From NCBI GenBank assembly GCA_002388005.1, contig DGLO01000005.1, forward strand, positions 2,788 to 8,563: a stretch of 5,776 nt of DNA, in the 5' to 3' direction. A model generated the notes under the pieces. It was not told the origin of the DNA and ran no database searches. It worked only from the letters and a program-made list of their open reading frames with translations. The stretch comes from Candidatus Neomicrothrix sp. UBA4542. GTDB taxonomy: Bacteria > Actinomycetota > Acidimicrobiia > Acidimicrobiales > Poriferisodalaceae. This document shows, one piece after another, positions 5,569 to 5,776 of this stretch. A program made the translations under genes and the position numbers. How positions within the stretch are numbered: position 1 is the first letter of the stretch; every line of letters starts with the position of its first letter.

Positions 5569-5776
5569 GCTCCATCCAAATCGTCACTGACAGTTCTTGC
5601 GATCTCCCTGAAGATCTAGTGGCTCAACTGGGAATCAAGATCGTGCCCCTCAAGATTCGATTGGGGGATACTGAATACGTTGATCGTCTGGAATTAAGCA
5701 CGGCTCAATTTTGGGAGATGTGTCGACAAAACGACGAATTGCCATCAACTGCCGCCCCGGCGCCAGGGGCATTTAT
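5565..5776 (+). CDS. DegV/FakB family fatty-acid-binding protein (N-terminal part, cut by window end)
   Basis: DegV-family proteins bind a single fatty acid; the characterised FakB members present it to the kinase FakA for phosphorylation and phospholipid synthesis. Only the first 70 residues are in the window. IVTDSSCDLP (6-15) is the typical first strand and loop, PLKIRLGDTEYVD (28-40) the second conserved block, and STAAPAPGAF (61-70) occupies the place of the fatty-acid-carboxylate motif TSQPSPGxF, with the Ser-Gln pair changed to Ala-Ala. The ATG forms an ATGA overlap with the murJ stop and has an AGAGG ten bases upstream. A typical member has about 280 residues, so three quarters lie beyond the window. 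A FakA-like partner downstream would support a role in fatty-acid activation; none can be seen here. The gene's place behind murJ suggests a link to envelope or lipid supply, as inference. Confidence 0.88.
   Translation, partial: MSSIQIVTDSSCDLPEDLVAQLGIKIVPLKIRLGDTEYVDRLELSTAQFWEMCRQNDELPSTAAPAPGAF

Overview
The window carries six protein-coding genes, two of them cut by its ends, and almost no non-coding DNA. The gene set and order point to an actinomycete. A class II CCA-adding enzyme is transcribed away from a cell-envelope cluster that contains a DUF6049 secreted protein immediately followed by the lipid II flippase MurJ, the order known from mycobacteria (pcnA / mutT4 / Rv3909 / Rv3910). 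The CarD protein aligns almost position for position with mycobacterial CarD. Base composition looks only slightly above 50% G+C. That figure, together with the short DUF6049 and a MurJ lacking the mycobacterial pseudokinase extension, suggests a deep-branching lineage such as Acidimicrobiia rather than Mycobacteriales or Streptomyces. The lineage is an inference; no rRNA or other marker gene is present.

Layout. Positions 1-609 (minus) hold the N-terminal 203 residues of the CCA tRNA nucleotidyltransferase. Positions 610-781 are a divergent intergenic region that must contain the promoters for both directions. Positions 782-1264 (plus) encode CarD, an RNA polymerase-binding regulator. A 64-base gap follows, ending in a strong Shine-Dalgarno that is complementary to an upstream CCTCCC. 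Positions 1329-2033 encode a GNAT acetyltransferase with a degenerate N-terminal half. Positions 2030-3904 encode the DUF6049 protein (signal peptide, large exported part, one C-terminal membrane anchor). Positions 3901-5568 encode MurJ. Positions 5565-5776 hold the start of a DegV/FakB-type fatty-acid-binding protein.

How it fits together. The last four genes are joined by three identical 4-base ATGA stop/start overlaps, so GNAT, DUF6049, MurJ and DegV are very probably one translationally coupled operon. CarD lies 64 bases upstream on the same strand and may be co-transcribed. The central pair, DUF6049 and MurJ, suggests peptidoglycan precursor export as the core task, with DUF6049 as a membrane-anchored extracytoplasmic partner of unknown function. 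No mobile element, CRISPR array or RNA gene was seen. I found no clearly novel system. The points worth following are the MurJ that lacks two of the three cavity arginines, the DUF6049-MurJ coupling, the possible RBS-masking hairpin and the placement of carD.
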